Origin: an uncultured Selenomonadales bacterium
Lineage (GTDB): Bacteria; Bacillota; Negativicutes; Selenomonadales; Selenomonadaceae
Assembly: GCA_937877545.1 (NCBI GenBank)
Contig: CALFJE010000009.1
Coordinates: 1-31,373 of the forward strand
Reading direction: 5' to 3'
Length of the DNA stretch: 31,373 nucleotides
Shown here: positions 1 to 7,388 of the stretch, piece after piece
How positions within the stretch are numbered: position 1 is the stretch's first letter
Layout: every line of letters starts with the position of its first letter
The notes under the pieces: generated by a model
Told to the model about the DNA's origin: nothing
The model's database searches: none
Seen by the model: the letters and a program-made list of their open reading frames with translations, nothing else
Position numbers and translations under genes: made by a program

Positions 1-2068
1 GGTAGACGACGCCGTAATTGCTCGTGGTGCCGAAGATATAATCGTTGCCGGTGCCCGCATTGACGGTCACGCCGTTTTGCCCCGAAACCAGGCTGACGGT
101 ATCATCACCCGCGCCGCCGCTGATTGAGGAGTAATAGCTCCAGTTGTTGGTGATAAGGTCGTTGCCCGCGCCCGCGTTGACGGTCACGGAATCGCCGTCG
201 TAGTTGGTGATGGTATCGTTGCCCGCACCGCCGTAGAGCACGGAGCGGTCGCCGTTGTTGTTGTAAATCGAATCGTCGCCGTTGCTCGCATACACAAGGA
301 CGGATTTGCCCGTATTTGTGATTGTATCGTTGCCGGTCGTGCCCTCTACGGTGACGCTTGAATCCGAATTGAAAATGCCTTGATAGAGCGTGCCGCCCGT
401 AATGCTGACGGTTTTATCTGCGGCGTAGGTAAGCGTCATGGAGCCGCCCGTGCCGCTCGTCAAGTTGATAACGACATCATTGCCGACGGTGGAGCGGGTA
501 TATTGCGCGGTGCTTGCCAAAGAAATTCGGCTGTTCTCGTCGAAGTTGTAAACGGTATCCGCACCGTCGCCCTCGGCGAATTGGAGGACTTTACTGCCGG
601 AGCCGCCCAAGCTGATAACGTCGTTGCCGGTATTGCCGCGCACAGTGCCGCCCGCCGAGTAGACGGTATCATTGCCCGAACCCGCGTCGACGGTGACGGA
701 GGAACTCCAGCTGTTTGAGATTAAATCATTGCCTGCGCCGCCGTAGATTGATACGTGCGGGTCATTGCTGCGGAGGGTGTCGTTACCGTTGCCGCCGTCA
801 ATCGTTACGTAGCCGTAGGAGCTGTTGATTGTGTAATTGGAATTCGTGCTGCTCCAAACGGAGTCATTGCCGTTGCCCGCCCGAATCGTGACGCCGCCCG
901 CGTGGTTGGCAATGGTATCGTTGCCGTCGGTGCCGCTGACGAGGCTGTTGGTGTTGTAGTTGCTTTTAATGGAGACGTAGGTGCCGCCCGTTACGTTAAT
1001 CGCGTCGAGACTTGCCGCGCCGCCGAGGGTGATTGTACCGTTACTCAAACTGACCCAAACATCGGAGCCGACGGTAGCGAGGGCATACTGCGCGGAGCCT
1101 GCGATTGAGACGGTATCATTGGCGTTGAAGTTACGGATAACGTCGTAGCCGTCACCTAAGGCGTATTGGTAAATGTTGCCGACGGTGGCGTTTGTAGCGG
1201 CGAAAATTGTATCGTTGCCGGTGCCGCCCTTGACGGTGTTGTAGTTGTTGGTTGCACTCAAGCTGATATAATCGTTGTCCGCGCCGCCGTTCAGCGATTG
1301 CCGCCAAGCTGAGGAGATGATTGTATCGTTGCCGTCGCTCGCGTCCACGGTTTGCCCGTCGGCATAAACCCTGACGGTATCGTTGCCCGTGCCCGCGAAT
1401 ATCTTGACGGAGTTGGCTGCGCTGTAGACCGAATCGTTACCCGCGCCCGCGAGGATTGTGACGTTCCTGCCGCTGTTGGCGATTGTGTCGTTGCCGCTCG
1501 TGCCGTTTACGGTGACGCTTGCATTGGCGTTGCCGATTACGGAGACTTGAGAGCCGCCCGTTATGTTGACGGTTTTATCAGCCGCACCGCCGAGAGTCAT
1601 GCCGCCGCCGCTTATCATGCTGACGACGACATCGGAGCCGACGGTATGGCGGAAGTATTGCGCGGAGCCGCCGATTGAAACGGTATCGGTCGCCTTGAAG
1701 TTGAGGATTGAATCGTTGCCGTCACCCTGAGCGTATTGGTAGACGACGCCGTAAGAACCGCTGTCGCCGTAGACGGTATCGGAGCTTTTGCCGCCGTTTA
1801 CGGTCACGCCGCGCTGACTGTTGCTTAGGCTGATTCGGTCGGCACCTGCGCCGCCGCTGATTGACACGTACCAGCCGTAGTAGTTGGTAATCGAGTCGTT
1901 ACCGTCGCCGGCGTCGATTGTGACGGTGTCCTTTGAGCCGTTGTAAATGGAGTCGTTGCCGCCGTAGCCGTAGACTGTGGAGTTGCCGGTGTCGACGGTG
2001 AGCGTATCGTCGCCCGTCGTGCCGTAGACGTTGGCAAATCTTTGAAGCGTGAAAACAAATCCGTTCAT
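1..2068 (-). CDS. Large RTX-like (GxGND) repeat protein, 5' part only
   Basis: The reading frame is open from an ATG at 2068 to the window edge, so at least 689 residues are visible and the C-terminus is missing. A ribosome site GGGAGGG (about 2074-2080) precedes the ATG. The protein starts MNGFVFTLQRFANVYG with no classical signal peptide, and goes straight into glycine/aspartate repeats of the haemolysin-type calcium-binding kind (for example GAGNDSVY, GNGNDTLRS, GTTGNDTI). These alternate with a module containing GDGxDxIxNF, DTVSIxGSAQY and VGSDVVVS. Proteins of this type bind calcium through the nonapeptides, usually leave the cell through a type I secretion system using a C-terminal signal, and act as adhesins, surface-layer proteins or exoenzymes. 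The C-terminal signal would lie outside the window and no transporter genes are seen, so export and function are inferred. The short FTLQRF start is unusual and may be a family-specific leader. Confidence 0.88.
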   Translation of the reverse strand, partial: MNGFVFTLQRFANVYGTTGDDTLTVDTGNSTVYGYGGNDSIYNGSKDTVTIDAGDGNDSITNYYGWYVSISGGAGADRISLSNSQRGVTVNGGKSSDTVYGDSGSYGVVYQYAQGDGNDSILNFKATDTVSIGGSAQYFRHTVGSDVVVSMISGGGMTLGGAADKTVNITGGSQVSVIGNANASVTVNGTSGNDTIANSGRNVTILAGAGNDSVYSAANSVKIFAGTGNDTVRVYADGQTVDASDGNDTIISSAWRQSLNGGADNDYISLSATNNYNTVKGGTGNDTIFAATNATVGNIYQYALGDGYDVIRNFNANDTVSIAGSAQYALATVGSDVWVSLSNGTITLGGAASLDAINVTGGTYVSIKSNYNTNSLVSGTDGNDTIANHAGGVTIRAGNGNDSVWSSTNSNYTINSSYGYVTIDGGNGNDTLRSNDPHVSIYGGAGNDLISNSWSSSVTVDAGSGNDTVYSAGGTVRGNTGNDVISLGGSGSKVLQFAEGDGADTVYNFDENSRISLASTAQYTRSTVGNDVVINLTSGTGGSMTLTYAADKTVSITGGTLYQGIFNSDSSVTVEGTTGNDTITNTGKSVLVYASNGDDSIYNNNGDRSVLYGGAGNDTITNYDGDSVTVNAGAGNDLITNNWSYYSSISGGAGDDTVSLVSGQNGVTVNAGTGNDYIFGTTSNYGVVY
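385..1743 (-). repeat. Three long in-frame modules inside the RTX-like gene
   Basis: A block of about 200 bp recurs at roughly 1541-1743, 971-1172 and 385-587. It encodes a QYA-GDG-D-I-NF stretch, then a VSIxGSAQY / VGSDVVVS stretch, then a TLGGAADKxVNITGG stretch. The start-to-start spacing is about 566 and 587 bp, and the first bases of the window (ggtagacgacgccg) begin a fourth copy. RTX nonapeptides fill the spaces between blocks, giving a super-repeat of about 190-195 residues. Confidence 0.85.
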
Positions 2069-2108
2069 TTCCAATCCCTCCCAAGGAATGTATTAAAAAC
2101 TTGTAATA

Positions 2109-2136
2109 ATTATACCCCAATCAAATTCTAAGACAA
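2109..2136 (-). promoter_or_regulatory. Promoter of the RTX-like gene
   Basis: On the minus strand TTGTCT (2136-2131) is separated by 16 bp from a perfect TATAAT (2114-2109). The start codon lies about 40 bp downstream. Confidence 0.65.
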
Positions 2137-2165
2137 GGAGCCTTAGGAAATTTAATTTGATGGGG
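2115..2165. repeat. Interrupted inverted repeat over the divergent promoter region
   Basis: CCCCAATCAAATT (2115-2127) is mirrored by AATTTGATGGGG (2154-2165), with one extra base in the left arm. A smaller pair TAAG/CTTA lies inside. It covers the -35 box of the RTX-like gene. It could be an operator or form a hairpin; neither is shown. Confidence 0.5.
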
Positions 2166-2180
2166 CGGCGGGATTTAACG

Positions 2181-2209
2181 TTGCGAAAATGCCTGAGGTG
2201 TTGTAGACT
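2181..2209 (+). promoter_or_regulatory. Probable folD promoter
   Basis: TTGCGA (2181-2186), a 17-bp spacer, then TAGACT (2204-2209), about 27 bp before the folD start. The boxes are imperfect but correctly spaced. Confidence 0.5.
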
Positions 2210-2236
2210 GCAGAAAAACTTTGGGAGGCAGAAAGC

Positions 2237-3100
2237 ATGTCGGCAAGAATTTTATACGGGAAAGAATTCGCGGCACAAATAAAAGAATCGGCGCGGGAAG
2301 GCGTGGAGGAGCTTAAACGCGATTTCGGCGTAACGCCGGGGCTGACGGTGATAATCGTCGGAGAAAACCCGGCGTCTCAAGTCTACGTCCGCAACAAGCA
2401 CAAAACCTGCGCGGAGTTGGGCATCATCTCGGAGGTAGCGGCTCTGCCCGAAGACACGACCAAAGACGCGCTCCTCGCCAAAATCGACGAACTCAACGCC
2501 GATAAGAACGTTCACGGGATATTGGTGCAGTTGCCGTTGCCCGACGCGATTAAGGCGCACTCGGAGGAGATACTGAATCGCATCGACCCGCTTAAGGATG
2601 TCGACGGCTTCCACCCCGTCAACGTCGGCAAGTTGGTTATCGGCTCGCCCGCGCTGGTGCCGTGCACTCCTGCCGGTTGCATTGAGATGCTTGACCTGGC
2701 GGGCATTGGCATTGACGGCAAACGCGCCGTGATTATCGGGCGCAGCAATATCGTCGGCAAGCCGTTGCTCCATTTGCTTATGGCGCGTCATGCCACGGTT
2801 ACGGTCTGCCACACGCACACGAAAAATTTGGCGGAGGTTGCTCGCGAAGGCGAAATTCTGATAGCGGCGTCAGGCAAGCCCAAACTCATTACGGCTGACA
2901 TGATTCGCCCCGGCGCAACCGTTATCGACGTGGGTATCAATCGCATTGCGCCCAAAAAGCTCGTCGGCGATGTCGACTTCGACGCGGCTGTCGAGGTTGC
3001 CGGCGCGATAACGCCCGTGCCCGGCGGTGTCGGACTTTTAACTGTCGCCATGCTCATGAAAAACGTCGTCAAAGCGGCTCGCCTTCAACTTGAGGCTTAA
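2237..3100 (+). CDS. folD: Bifunctional methylene-THF dehydrogenase / methenyl-THF cyclohydrolase FolD
   Basis: FolD interconverts 5,10-methylene-, 5,10-methenyl- and 10-formyl-tetrahydrofolate in the cytoplasm, feeding purine synthesis and formyl-methionine. The 287-residue length is normal. Visible signatures are YVRNKHKTCAELGI (about residues 51-64, holding the catalytic lysine), GILVQLPLP, KDVDGFHPVNVGKL, the substrate loop PCTPAGCIEML, the nucleotide-binding stretch AVIIGRSNIVGKPL, and the C-terminal GAITPVPGGVGLLTVAML. GGGAGG lies a few bases before the ATG. The gene ends 2 bp before the phosphoesterase start, so the two are probably cotranscribed, although no functional link is known. 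It is divergent from the RTX-like gene. Confidence 0.97.
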   Translation: MSARILYGKEFAAQIKESAREGVEELKRDFGVTPGLTVIIVGENPASQVYVRNKHKTCAELGIISEVAALPEDTTKDALLAKIDELNADKNVHGILVQLPLPDAIKAHSEEILNRIDPLKDVDGFHPVNVGKLVIGSPALVPCTPAGCIEMLDLAGIGIDGKRAVIIGRSNIVGKPLLHLLMARHATVTVCHTHTKNLAEVAREGEILIAASGKPKLITADMIRPGATVIDVGINRIAPKKLVGDVDFDAAVEVAGAITPVPGGVGLLTVAMLMKNVVKAARLQLEA

Positions 3101-3102
3101 TC

Positions 3103-4272
3103 ATGTTCCTGTTGATAACGGCGGCGATTTTGGGCGGGATTATGGCTGTCGCGCTCGCCTCGATTAAATTCTTGTTCAGCGAACACCTCGCCAAGAAATT
3201 CTATCGGCTGTTCGCGCTCGCCGACTTGACCGTCCTGCTCGTGATAATCGGCGGGTGGTTGGCGCGTCCGCTCATGCCCGAAGGATTTATCGCTCTCTTC
3301 GGCAACGTCGCGGCAGTCTTTATAATGGCGCAACTGATTTGCGGCGTGGCGGTAATCTGCGCGGTTATCGTGCGATTTATCTGGCGCAAGTTCAATCCGC
3401 CCAAGCCCTTTAGCCCTGCGCGGCGACGCATGTTGGCTTACGGCATGATTTATCCGCTGATGAGTTTGGCAGTCGCGCTTTACGGCAACCGCATTGAGAA
3501 AAATCGCGACGTGGAGAATTTCTACGACGTGCCGATTAAAGACTTGCCGCCCGATTTGGAGGGCTTTCGTCTGGCGCAAATCAGCGATATTCATTTGGGC
3601 GCGTACTATTCTTTGGAGCGGCTGGAGGCTCTGTTGCAACGCATTGCCGACGCCAAGCCCGACCTCCTCGCCATAACGGGCGACATCTTCGACGATACCG
3701 CCATGAATCCCGCCGCGATTAAGCTCGTCGACAGCTTTACCGACAAGTTCAAGTTCGGCATCTACTACATTCACGGCAACCACGAACACTTTCGCGGCAT
3801 TTATCAGATTGAGCAAATGCTTAAGCAGACGAATATCAACATGCTCGTCAACCGCTCCAAGAACGTCACGGGCAAGCTTTATATCCTCGGCGTCGACTAT
3901 CCGTCGCGTGCACCAGTCACGAGCACGGGCGATAAGGAGCGCGAAAAGGTTTTTGCCGAGGCGCGGCGCAGTTACGTTTCGGGCGCAATGGTGAACGTCC
4001 CCGACGACGCCGTTAAGATTCTGTTGGCTCACCACCCCGAATTTATTGACGACGGCGCGGAGCGTCATTGCGCTTTGACTCTGACGGGTCACACTCACGG
4101 CTCGCAATTCGGTATCTTCGGCGTGCCGCTGTTCCCCGTCTTCAAGTACACTCGCGGGCTTGTCAAGATTGGCGACAGCCTGGGCTACGTCCACGTCGGC
4201 AACGGCTCTTGGTTCCCGATGCGTATCGGTTGCCCGCCCGAAATCGCTTACTTCACGCTCAAAGCCGAATAA
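3103..4272 (+). CDS. Membrane-anchored calcineurin-type metallophosphoesterase
   Basis: A 389-residue protein of the YkuE/YpbG-like metallophosphoesterase type. The first ~140 residues hold about four hydrophobic segments (the N-terminus, LADLTVLLVIIGGWL, VFIMAQLICGVAVICAVIV, YPLMSLAVALYG). The catalytic domain carries the metal ligands in the expected order: QISDIHLG (about 165), ITGDIFDD (about 192), YIHGNHEHF (about 225), LLAHHPE (about 310) and LTGHTHGSQFG (about 330). Such enzymes use two metal ions to cut phosphomono- or diesters; the substrate here is unknown. GAGG within the folD stop region serves as ribosome site. The catalytic domain follows membrane segments, so its side of the membrane cannot be decided from sequence. 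Confidence 0.9.
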   Translation: MFLLITAAILGGIMAVALASIKFLFSEHLAKKFYRLFALADLTVLLVIIGGWLARPLMPEGFIALFGNVAAVFIMAQLICGVAVICAVIVRFIWRKFNPPKPFSPARRRMLAYGMIYPLMSLAVALYGNRIEKNRDVENFYDVPIKDLPPDLEGFRLAQISDIHLGAYYSLERLEALLQRIADAKPDLLAITGDIFDDTAMNPAAIKLVDSFTDKFKFGIYYIHGNHEHFRGIYQIEQMLKQTNINMLVNRSKNVTGKLYILGVDYPSRAPVTSTGDKEREKVFAEARRSYVSGAMVNVPDDAVKILLAHHPEFIDDGAERHCALTLTGHTHGSQFGIFGVPLFPVFKYTRGLVKIGDSLGYVHVGNGSWFPMRIGCPPEIAYFTLKAE

Positions 4273-4334
4273 TAAACCGCGCTTGACCGTAAAAAAATTT
4301 TTTCGGAGGCTGTAACGAAATTTGACAACCGCCG

Positions 4335-4340
4335 TATAAT
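4335..4340 (+). promoter_or_regulatory. -10 box of the double-glycine leader gene
   Basis: A perfect TATAAT lies 22 bp before the ATG at 4363. No good -35 is found at 16-18 bp; TTGACA at 4322 is only 7 bp away and cannot pair with it. The promoter may need an activator. Confidence 0.4.
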
Positions 4341-4362
4341 AGGCAGAAAGGAGGCTGATATT

Positions 4363-4695
4363 ATGGCAGAGGACAAATTCGCGGACGAAGTGATGAGCGA
4401 CGAGGAACTCGACGGCGTGGCGGGCGGAAAGGTCGGTCAAACAGTGGTTGATAGTAAGTTTCTTTACGATCATGGACTCGTTGATGACTGGCATGGTAAT
4501 ACTCATACATTTTTTAATTGGAAATCTGATAGCGCATTAGTTGACGCCGGTTGGGCAAAGGCAGGTATTACTTGCGTTACAACATTTGCTTTTGGTAATA
4601 ATAAGTATTTCAAGGATGGAAAAGAAATTACACACGACGAAGCTGTTGCACATGTAAAAGCAAATTTCTCAAAAATAAGAGATTGGGATGCTTAA
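4363..4695 (+). CDS. Small protein with double-glycine (GG) leader, bacteriocin- or RiPP-like, orphan
   Basis: A 110-residue product with a strong ribosome site (AAGGAGG) before the ATG. Residues 1-22 end in MSDEELDGVAGG, matching the ELxxVxGG pattern of leaders cut by C39-peptidase ABC exporters (class II bacteriocins, Nif11-type precursors). The remaining 88 residues are hydrophilic and aromatic-rich with one cysteine (GITCVTTF), and resemble nothing I recognise. By hand count the leader DNA is about 62% GC and the core about 38% GC, with codon use (aat, gtt, aaa) unlike all neighbours. No transporter, immunity or modification gene lies nearby. It has its own -10 box and terminator, so it is a single-gene unit. 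The leader type is fairly sure; what the mature product does is unknown. Confidence 0.8.
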   Translation: MAEDKFADEVMSDEELDGVAGGKVGQTVVDSKFLYDHGLVDDWHGNTHTFFNWKSDSALVDAGWAKAGITCVTTFAFGNNKYFKDGKEITHDEAVAHVKANFSKIRDWDA

Positions 4696-4719
4696 AACTT
4701 AGTCTCGGCAGTAAAAAAA

Positions 4720-4748
4720 GCCCTTCGGCAAGCGTCGGAGGGTTTTTT
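4720..4748 (+). terminator. Rho-independent terminator of the GG-leader gene
   Basis: CCCTTCG and CGGAGGG (one G-U pair) enclose an 8-base loop and are followed by six T. An A-run precedes the stem. Confidence 0.85.
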
Positions 4749-4749
4749 C

Positions 4750-4773
4750 AATTAGGAATTAGGAATTAGGAAT
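4750..4773. repeat. Short tandem repeat of TTAGGAA units
   Basis: Just over three 7-bp units (TTAGGAA) directly after the terminator. A degenerate copy on the opposite strand lies at about 9591-9626, before lgt. The role is unknown. Confidence 0.7.
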
Positions 4774-4819
4774 GCGGAATGAAAAATCTTTGACGCAGGA
4801 AAATTTTTCCGAAACGCCT

Positions 4820-4847
4820 TTCACGGGCGATTTTTTTTTGCTAAAAT
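4820..4847 (+). promoter_or_regulatory. Probable rluB promoter
   Basis: TTCACG (4820-4825), a 16-bp spacer, and TGCTAAAAT, an extended -10 with the box at 4842-4847. The start codon is about 30 bp further on. Confidence 0.5.
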
Positions 4848-4875
4848 CGTTTCAAAACCTGTGGGAGGAAAAACT

Positions 4876-5580
4876 TTGGAACGACTGCATAAGCTCATCG
4901 CTCAAGCGGGCGTCTGTTCGCGGCGCAAGGCTGAGATGATAATTTTGGAGGGGCGCGTGACGCTCGACGGCAAAATCGTTAAAGACCTCGGCACGCAGGC
5001 TGACCCCGCCGTAAATAAAATTCGCGTCGACGGCAAGCTGTTGGACTTCGACAACGACAAGATTTATCTGATGATGAATAAGCCTCGCGGTTACGTCACG
5101 ACGGTTAAGGACGAACACGGGCGCAAGACCGTTATGGATTTGCTCGGCGATTTTTCGGAGCGCGTCTATCCCGTGGGGCGGCTCGATATGGATTCGGAGG
5201 GCTTGCTGATTCTTACCAACGACGGCGACTTGACCAATAAATTGATTCATCCGCGCTACGAGGTCGCCAAAACTTATCTTGCCACGATAAAAGGCACCCT
5301 CACCGCCGAAAAGCTTAATCGGCTCCGCGCAGGCATTGAGCTTGACGACGGCTTGACCGCGCCCGCCGAAGTCAATTTGCTCGGCGATAACCGCGTCGAA
5401 GTCACGATACACGAGGGGCGCAATCGGCAAGTGCGGCGAATGTTGGCGGCGGTTGGTTGCGAAGTCACGCGGTTGCGGCGGATAAAATTCGCGGGCGTGA
5501 CGCTCGACGGTTTGAAGGTCGGCAAATTTCGTGAATTGACGGCGGCGGAGGTCGCGGCACTTAAAGGAGCTTTGACTTGA
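4876..5580 (+). CDS. rluB: RsuA/RluB-family rRNA pseudouridine synthase
   Basis: The enzyme isomerises a specific uridine of ribosomal RNA to pseudouridine; RluB relatives modify 23S rRNA. An N-terminal S4 RNA-binding domain (MERLHKLIAQAGVCSRRKAE, about 1-60) precedes the synthase domain with PRGYVTT, the catalytic motif GRLDMDSEGLLILTNDG (second Asp as nucleophile), KTYLATIKG and HEGRNRQVRRM. I chose TTG at 4876 because GGGAGG (4863-4868) lies 7 bp before it; the in-frame GTG at 4861 overlaps that ribosome site. The product is then 234 residues, normal for the family. The stop TGA overlaps the TTG start of the next gene, which indicates translational coupling. The exact target (RluB, RluE or RsuA role) is inferred. 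Confidence 0.92.
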   Translation: MERLHKLIAQAGVCSRRKAEMIILEGRVTLDGKIVKDLGTQADPAVNKIRVDGKLLDFDNDKIYLMMNKPRGYVTTVKDEHGRKTVMDLLGDFSERVYPVGRLDMDSEGLLILTNDGDLTNKLIHPRYEVAKTYLATIKGTLTAEKLNRLRAGIELDDGLTAPAEVNLLGDNRVEVTIHEGRNRQVRRMLAAVGCEVTRLRRIKFAGVTLDGLKVGKFRELTAAEVAALKGALT

Positions 5581-6809
5581 AAAAAATAATCGTAGTCGGC
5601 GGCGGTTGCGCGGGCATGATGGCGGCTATTCGTGCGGCGGAGTGCGGTGCGCAAGTCACGCTGTTTGAGAAAATGCCGCGCCTCGGTCGCAAGCTCGGCA
5701 TTACCGGCAAGGGGCGTTGCAACCTCACCAACGCGGCTGACGTTGACGAGGTCGTCAAAAATTTGCCCGGCAACGGAAAATTTCTTTACAGTGCGCTGAG
5801 GAATTTCACGCCCGCCGATACCGTGAGCTTCTTCGAGGGCTTGGGCGTGGCTGCTAAGGTCGAGCGCGGCGGCAGAGTTTTCCCCGTAAGCGACGACGCC
5901 AAAGAGGTTATCGACGCGCTGACTAGGCGACTGGCTGAGCTTGGCGTCAACGTTCGGACGAATTCGCCCGTCACGGACATTCTCGCCGAAAATAAAAAAA
6001 TCGTCGGCGTCGAGGTCGGCGGGCAGATATTCAAAGCGGACGTTGTAATATTGGCGACGGGCGGCGCGTCGTATCCCGCTACCGGCTCCACGGGCGACGG
6101 CTTTAAATTTGCGCGGCGATTGGGACACACGGTCACGGAGCTTTTGCCCGCGCTGGTACCGCTCGAAACGGAGGAGGACGTCAAAGCCTTGCAGGGGCTT
6201 TCGCTTAGGAATGTGCGCGTGAAACTTTTGGCTGACGGCAAGAAAATCGCGGAGCTGTTCGGGGAAATGTTGTTCACGCACTTTGGAGTAAGCGGACCTA
6301 TAATCTTGACGTTGAGCCGGCAAGCCGCTAAACTTTTGGCGGAAAAAAAATTCGTGGAGCTGGAAATAAACCTCAAGCCCGCGCTGACGCCCGAACAGCT
6401 CGACGCCCGAATCCTGCGCGACTTCGACAAGTTCAAGCGCAAGGCGATAAAAAATGCGCTGGGTGACCTCCTGCCCGCCAAACTCATTCCGCCAATCCTC
6501 GACCTGGCGTATCTGCCCGAAGATAAGCGCGTCGACGCGATAACGGTTGCGGAGCGGCGGCGATTGATTGAAAATCTGCGCGGAATGTCGCTGACGATAA
6601 CGCGAACGCGCCCGATAGCCGAGGCGATAGTGACTTCGGGCGGCGTCTCAACCAAGGAGCTTGACCCGCGCACCATGCAATCCAAAATCATCGACGGCTT
6701 GTATATCGTCGGCGAGGTTGCGGACGTTGACGGCTTCACGGGCGGCTTTAACCTTCAAGCGGCGTGGGCTATGGGCAATGCGGCGGGCACCTTCGCGGCG
6801 GGTACTTGA
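5577..6809 (+). CDS. BaiN/HI0933-type FAD-dependent oxidoreductase
   Basis: A 410-residue flavoprotein of the HI0933/YhiN family. The N-terminal FAD-binding Rossmann motif is VVGGGCAGMMAAIRAAECG (about 6-24), followed by the family signature PRLGRKLGITGKGRCNLTN. ATGGASYPATGSTGDG (about 160) and the C-terminal TSGGVSTKELDPRTMQSK and GEVADVDGFTGGFNLQAA are also typical. Relatives reduce carbon-carbon double bonds of bile-acid intermediates in some gut clostridia, but most members have no known substrate, and the gene is widespread in bacteria without that pathway. It starts at TTG 5577, overlapping the rluB stop by 3 bp, with GGAG nearby. The pairing with a pseudouridine synthase is only positional. 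Confidence 0.9.
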   Translation: MKKIIVVGGGCAGMMAAIRAAECGAQVTLFEKMPRLGRKLGITGKGRCNLTNAADVDEVVKNLPGNGKFLYSALRNFTPADTVSFFEGLGVAAKVERGGRVFPVSDDAKEVIDALTRRLAELGVNVRTNSPVTDILAENKKIVGVEVGGQIFKADVVILATGGASYPATGSTGDGFKFARRLGHTVTELLPALVPLETEEDVKALQGLSLRNVRVKLLADGKKIAELFGEMLFTHFGVSGPIILTLSRQAAKLLAEKKFVELEINLKPALTPEQLDARILRDFDKFKRKAIKNALGDLLPAKLIPPILDLAYLPEDKRVDAITVAERRRLIENLRGMSLTITRTRPIAEAIVTSGGVSTKELDPRTMQSKIIDGLYIVGEVADVDGFTGGFNLQAAWAMGNAAGTFAAGT

Positions 6810-6830
6810 GCAACTTTTAATCCTTCCCTA

Positions 6831-6859
6831 ATGACAAACGCGGAAAGAATTTGTAGAAT
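6831..6859 (+). promoter_or_regulatory. Promoter of the small exported-protein cluster
   Basis: ATGACA (6831-6836), a 17-bp spacer, then TAGAAT (6854-6859). It lies about 36 bp before the tiny gene at 6895. Confidence 0.55.
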
Positions 6860-6894
6860 TAACGCAACAAAAGTCATGTAGAGGAGGGATTGAA

Positions 6895-6993
6895 ATGCCG
6901 CTGATATTGGCACTAATCGGGGTGGCACTGAACGTACCGCACGAGATAGTCGGCGGCTTGCTGGCAATCTTTCTGATACGGGAACTGGCTTGA
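6895..6993 (+). CDS. Tiny hydrophobic membrane peptide (32 residues)
   Basis: A strong ribosome site GAGGAGGG sits 6 bp before an ATG opening a 32-residue frame: MPLILALIGVALNVP, then HEIVGGLLAIFLIRELA. It is two short hydrophobic stretches with a charged end, long enough for one membrane helix. A fitting promoter stands upstream, and the stop lies 24 bp before the first proline-rich gene. Ribosome site, promoter and hydrophobic composition together support a real gene, but no family is recognised. It may be a small membrane protein, or a leader peptide that couples translation to the following gene. Confidence 0.55.
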   Translation: MPLILALIGVALNVPHEIVGGLLAIFLIRELA

Positions 6994-7017
6994 CTTTTCG
7001 CAAAGGAAGTGAACACA

Positions 7018-7326
7018 ATGAGAAAATTTTGGACGGGCTTGACGGTCGGAGCAATGTGCATTGCGCTGAACTTCGGACTTGCGAGCGACGCGCAGGCGGC
7101 AGAGCTTGAAGTCGGCGATTCGAGCAAGTCGGCATATCAAGACATGTACGGACCGCCTCCTCCTCCGCCGCCAGGTTACGGACGACATCATCCGCCCGAC
7201 TACGAGCCGCCGCGCCACAGACACAGAGTACCGCCTCCTCCGCCGGATTATTACGACGATTATTATCCGCCGCCGCCGCCGCACGGGCACAGACAACCTC
7301 CTCCGCCTCCTCCTCACAGGTGGTAA
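7018..7326 (+). CDS. Small exported proline-rich protein 1
   Basis: A 102-residue protein with a clear signal peptide (MRKFWTGLTVGAMCIALNFG, cut near SDAQA-AELE). The mature part is low-complexity: runs of five to seven prolines separated by His/Tyr/Arg/Asp-rich spacers (GYGRHHPPDYEPPRHRHR, PDYYDDYYPP), ending PPPHRW. AAAGGA lies 10 bp before the chosen ATG; an in-frame GTG at 7009 is too close to that site. It is the first of three consecutive genes of the same design. Polyproline-II segments often span peptidoglycan or bind partners, and the histidines could bind metal, but this is inference. No catalytic domain is visible. Confidence 0.75.
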   Translation: MRKFWTGLTVGAMCIALNFGLASDAQAAELEVGDSSKSAYQDMYGPPPPPPPGYGRHHPPDYEPPRHRHRVPPPPPDYYDDYYPPPPPHGHRQPPPPPPHRW

Positions 7327-7388
7327 TATTTCAAATGGAAAGTCAGCCCGCGTGCGCTTTCCGTTTTTCAATGTTTGGGGGCTTGCAT

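Noticed and set aside
380..1678. Plus-strand open frames across the RTX-like region
   Set aside because: They lie antisense to a 2-kb repeat gene with a clean start, ribosome site and promoter. Their Gly/Ala/Val/Asp-rich content is the mirror of the repeats.
4322..4340. TTGACA next to TATAAT taken as a consensus promoter
   Set aside because: The spacing is only 7 bp, far from the 16-18 bp needed, so only the -10 box was kept.
3097..4506. Long minus-strand open frame (469 codons) opposite the metallophosphoesterase
   Set aside because: GC-rich DNA leaves the complementary frame open. The plus strand has all metallophosphoesterase motifs, and the minus frame has no domain or ribosome site.
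4814..4840. CGCC/GGCG hairpin with a T-run before rluB as a second terminator
   Set aside because: The stem is only 4 bp and overlaps a better-supported promoter. No gene remains to be terminated after the one at 4720-4748.
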